Source: Oscillospiraceae bacterium (GTDB lineage Bacteria > Bacillota > Clostridia > Oscillospirales > Ruminococcaceae). From it: a DNA stretch of 64,000 nucleotides. The position numbers and the translations under genes were made by a program. Position 1 is the stretch's first letter. Every line of letters begins with the position of its first letter. This document shows positions 62,366 through 64,000 of the stretch, piece after piece. The notes beneath the pieces are model-generated. The model had not been told where the DNA came from and ran no database searches. It was given only the letters and a program-made list of their open reading frames with translations. The stretch covers positions 389,668 to 453,667 of the forward strand of contig JAJQGB010000009.1 in NCBI GenBank assembly GCA_021200775.1, read 5' to 3'.

Positions 62366-62452
62366 ATGAAGGTTGTTATTGTCAAGCCGTCAAAGCCGAT
62401 AAGAGGCATTTTGCGGGCAATTTTCGGAATCAAAAAAGAAGCCGGATGCTAA
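62366..62452 (+). CDS. spoVM: SpoVM-like sporulation membrane peptide
   Basis: This 28-residue peptide reads MKVVIVKPSKPIRGILRAIF then GIKKEAGC. It aligns end to end with Bacillus subtilis SpoVM (26 residues; shared pattern of IK-x-PK, a short break, then an amphipathic RA-rich helix). SpoVM recognises the curvature of the forespore membrane and recruits SpoIVA for coat assembly. TAGGAGGGAAC is ideally placed before the ATG, and a terminator follows, so the tiny gene is real. Its location just after rsgA is the usual one. It implies that the organism forms spores. Confidence 0.88.
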   Translation: MKVVIVKPSKPIRGILRAIFGIKKEAGC

Positions 62453-62457
62453 AAATC

Positions 62458-62488
62458 ATGTCCCTTGATAGCTTCAGGGGACATTTTT
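62458..62488 (+). terminator. intrinsic terminator after spoVM
   Basis: ATGTCCCTTGA (62458-62468) pairs with TCAGGGGACAT (62474-62484), followed by five T. It closes the yicC-to-spoVM cluster. Confidence 0.9.
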
Positions 62489-62514
62489 CGTAAGATTCGC
62501 TAATAGAATTCAGT

Positions 62515-63063
62515 ATGCTGACATTCAGAATACTGAAAATAAACTTACGCATAGGTTTCGGTTTTCTGCTGGTTACTGCCGTGAGCTTTCTTGAGCCAAA
62601 CGGCATAACTGGCACTTGCCTTTTCTTTTGCTTTGTTCACGAACTTGGGCATCTTCTTGCTATGAAACTGACAGGTGCAGAAGTTACCGGAATACGTCTT
62701 TATGGTGGAGGAATCGGCATCTCAGCAGATACAGAAGAACTTGGCAAGCCGGCAAGGCTTCTTGTCTATTCAGCCGGTTGTCTGACAAACTTTGCGTTTG
62801 CACTGATTTTACAAGACCCGATAAACCTTGCCATAGCACTCTTCAATCTCATGCCGGTGAGTTACTTCGATGGCGGAATGATACTCCGACTACTGTTTCC
62901 GAACAGTGAGAAGCTTCTAAATATAGTATCGGCAGTGACGATATCAGTGCTCATCATCGCCTTTTTCGCCTCTGCACTGACAGCTCCGGCAGGAGTTTCA
63001 ATCTCACAGATATTAACTCTTTTCGCAATTATCGCTTCGGAGCTTATAGACAGGGAAGTTTAA
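62515..63063 (+). CDS. M50-family site-2 protease, SpoIVFB-like
   Basis: This 182-residue membrane protein has about five hydrophobic segments. The metal site is H42-E43-xx-H46 in FVHELGH, and the third ligand is D119 in NLMPVSYFDGG. Both lie in membrane segments, as in intramembrane site-2 proteases. The compact size without added domains and the company of spoVM suggest a SpoIVFB-like enzyme, which activates the mother-cell sigma factor K. The sporulation role is inferred from family and position. No convincing ribosome site precedes the ATG, so the start is uncertain. Confidence 0.82.
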   Translation: MLTFRILKINLRIGFGFLLVTAVSFLEPNGITGTCLFFCFVHELGHLLAMKLTGAEVTGIRLYGGGIGISADTEELGKPARLLVYSAGCLTNFAFALILQDPINLAIALFNLMPVSYFDGGMILRLLFPNSEKLLNIVSAVTISVLIIAFFASALTAPAGVSISQILTLFAIIASELIDREV

Positions 63064-63130
63064 ACACAATATTGTGCAAGTTGTACATATAGCACTGATT
63101 CTAAAAACATGATTTTTACAAATCTCACTA

Positions 63131-63159
63131 TTGAAACGTAAGACCCAATGTGATATAAT
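63131..63159 (+). promoter_or_regulatory. promoter for rplS
   Basis: TTGAAA (63131-63136) and TATAAT (63154-63159) are 17 bases apart. A leader of about 155 bases follows. Confidence 0.88.
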
Positions 63160-63165
63160 ATTAAA

Positions 63166-63321
63166 GCATTTGAATTCCGTTGCGTTTTCCGAGCGCAAAT
63201 GGGGGTTAATGCCGGTTTTAATAACATGACATTAAAGCGGATAGTCCTCTGACTTCGCCAGGCAATCTTAAAGATTGATAGAAGTGTATGAATGTCTGAA
63301 ATTAACAGGAGGAGTTTTAAA
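63166..63321 (+). promoter_or_regulatory. structured rplS 5' leader (possible L19 leader)
   Basis: The leader is long for a single ribosomal gene. It contains paired segments, including GCCGGTTTTAAT with ATTAAAGCGG (about 63211-63240) and CAATC-TTAAA-GATTG near 63264-63278. Bacillota are known to carry an L19 leader RNA before rplS. The position fits, but the consensus was not verified. A short in-frame ATG extension at 63292 is part of the leader. Confidence 0.5.
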
Positions 63322-63666
63322 GTGGACGCTTTAAAAACAATCGCTCAGTCGAGCATGAAAACAGAAGTCCCTCAGTTTTCTGTCGGTGATACCGTAAGAG
63401 TACACGTCAGAATTCAGGAGGGTGACAAGTCGAGAATTCAGGTCTTTGAAGGAACTGTAATTGCTCGCAAGCACGGTGGAATCAGCGAAACTTTCACAGT
63501 TCGCAGACTTTCGCACGGTTGCGGCGTTGAGAGAGTATTTCCTCTCCATTCTCCGGTCGTCGAAAAGGTTGAAGTCGTCAGACTCGCTAAGGTCAGAAGA
63601 GCTAAGCTCTATTACCTCAGAGACAGAGTTGGTAAGGCTGCTAAGACCAAGGACGCTATCAGATAA
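63322..63666 (+). CDS. rplS: 50S ribosomal protein L19
   Basis: L19 sits at the 30S-50S interface. The 114 residues include [46 protein letters not shown] and [19 protein letters not shown], then [17 protein letters not shown]. The start is GTG at 63322, 7 bases after GGAGGAG, which gives the normal L19 N-terminus (M)DALKTIAQS. It is monocistronic with its own promoter, leader and terminator; in many bacteria it follows trmD instead. Confidence 0.97.
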   Translation: MDALKTIAQSSMKTEVPQFSVGDTVRVHVRIQEGDKSRIQVFEGTVIARKHGGISETFTVRRLSHGCGVERVFPLHSPVVEKVEVVRLAKVRRAKLYYLRDRVGKAAKTKDAIR

Positions 63667-63678
63667 TCAAGACTCAGG

Positions 63679-63710
63679 AAAGAAGCTCGACACACTCGGG
63701 TTTCTTTTTT
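63679..63710 (+). terminator. intrinsic terminator after rplS
   Basis: AAAGAAGCTCG (63679-63689) pairs with CGGGTTTCTTT (63697-63707) with two wobbles, running into a T-run to 63710. Confidence 0.87.
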
Positions 63711-63825
63711 GATTTCTGGGAGACAAATTCGCACACCAGAAAGTTGAAATATGCCGAAATTAATATCGAGTTTACAGAGGCAAATTCCGGCTAAAAATTT
63801 CCTCGAATTTTTTGCAAATTCCCTC

Positions 63826-63854
63826 TTGACAATGCCCTTGACATGTGGTATATT
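63826..63854 (+). promoter_or_regulatory. upstream tandem promoter (P1)
   Basis: TTGACA (63826-63831) and TATATT (63849-63854), preceded by TGG, are 17 bases apart. A second TTGACA lies at 63838. Confidence 0.75.
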
Positions 63855-63965
63855 ATTATCACTGTCCGCAAGGGAAACCGAGCGGATAAAAAATGCCCTT
63901 CAAAAGAAGCCCACAGAAGCCCAACGGCGTATGAAAAAAATTTTGAAAAAAGTTTTAAAAAGGGC

Positions 63966-63994
63966 TTGACAAACCTGAGAAGCTGTGATATAAT
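63966..63994 (+). promoter_or_regulatory. downstream tandem promoter (P2)
   Basis: TTGACA (63966-63971) and TATAAT (63989-63994) are 17 bases apart, a perfect consensus. A-tracts upstream resemble an UP element. The transcript runs out of the window. Confidence 0.88.
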
Positions 63995-64000
63995 AATCAA

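Larger units (their letters stand above)
63711..64000 (+). other. non-coding end of the window with tandem promoters
   Basis: No convincing gene is seen in these 290 bases. Two consensus promoters point rightwards (63826-63854 and 63966-63994), and the DNA just before the second is rich in A- and T-tracts (about 63925-63960). The only open frame, 63751-63969, has no ribosome site and crosses the first promoter. Confidence 0.7.

Noticed and set aside
63751..63969. Open frame of 72 codons near the window end
   Set aside because: It has no ribosome site, crosses a promoter, and its basic tail reflects A-tract codons.

Overview
The window looks like a chromosomal segment of a spore-forming, Gram-positive, mid-GC member of the Clostridia (Bacillota), most likely Oscillospiraceae/Ruminococcaceae. 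The evidence is gene order (addB-addA, infC-rpmI-rplT, rnc-smc-ftsY, nadD/yqeK-rsfS, pepP-efp, yicC-remA-gmk-rpoZ-priA-def-fmt-rsmB-rlmN-stp-prkC-rsgA-spoVM), textbook TTGACA-17-TATAAT promoters, strong GGAGG ribosome sites, frequent GTG/TTG starts, a SAM-I riboswitch, a 28-residue SpoVM-like peptide, a GH10 lipoprotein and (S/P)PxTG-type surface proteins. No rRNA, CRISPR array, prophage or insertion sequence is visible.

Layout. 1-4.9 kb: end of addB and all of addA (recombination nuclease). 4.9-6.3 kb: attenuated infC-rpmI-rplT operon, with infC starting at ATA. 6.3-24.9 kb: a long same-strand run of housekeeping genes (rRNA methylase, dprA, topA, trmFO, plsX, rnc, radical SAM, smc, ftsY, an RdgB-YhbY fusion, a NadD-YqeK fusion, an LCP-like protein lacking its key Arg, rsfS, leuS). 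24.9-29.0 kb: rpsU, a YqeG phosphatase, an endonuclease IV-like protein, aminopeptidase P, efp and a CD1247-type protein with a His-rich insert. 29.1-34.4 kb: ECF S-component, GH13 glucosidase, ilvA, SAM riboswitch-metK, ComEA-like protein. 34.5-35.9 kb (minus strand): tRNA-Thr and an AI-2E-type transporter. 36.1-43.3 kb: pcrA, DUF4364, a YfbR-like nucleotidase, a cation efflux protein, DUF3810 and the GH10 lipoprotein.

43.3-47.0 kb is the accessory region. It holds a small minus-strand antitoxin-like gene, three exported proteins sharing promoter, a 16-bp palindrome abutting the Shine-Dalgarno site, signal peptide and SPxTG tail but not the same middle domain, and, between the second and third, an AT-rich PIN-domain gene pair with an inverted repeat inside its promoter. 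47.0-50.0 kb: asnS, DegV and a convergent HD-domain gene. 50.1-62.5 kb: the yicC-to-spoVM supra-operon for nucleotide, translation-start, rRNA-modification and Ser/Thr-kinase functions. 62.5-64.0 kb: an M50 site-2 protease, rplS with a structured leader, and a terminal non-coding stretch with two strong tandem promoters pointing out of the window, possibly into an rRNA or other stable-RNA operon.

Most genes are ordinary core functions. The points most worth checking are the modular surface-protein cassette with its shared palindrome, the embedded PIN pair, the His-rich CD1247 variant, the two domain fusions, the inactive-looking LCP protein and the ATA start of infC.
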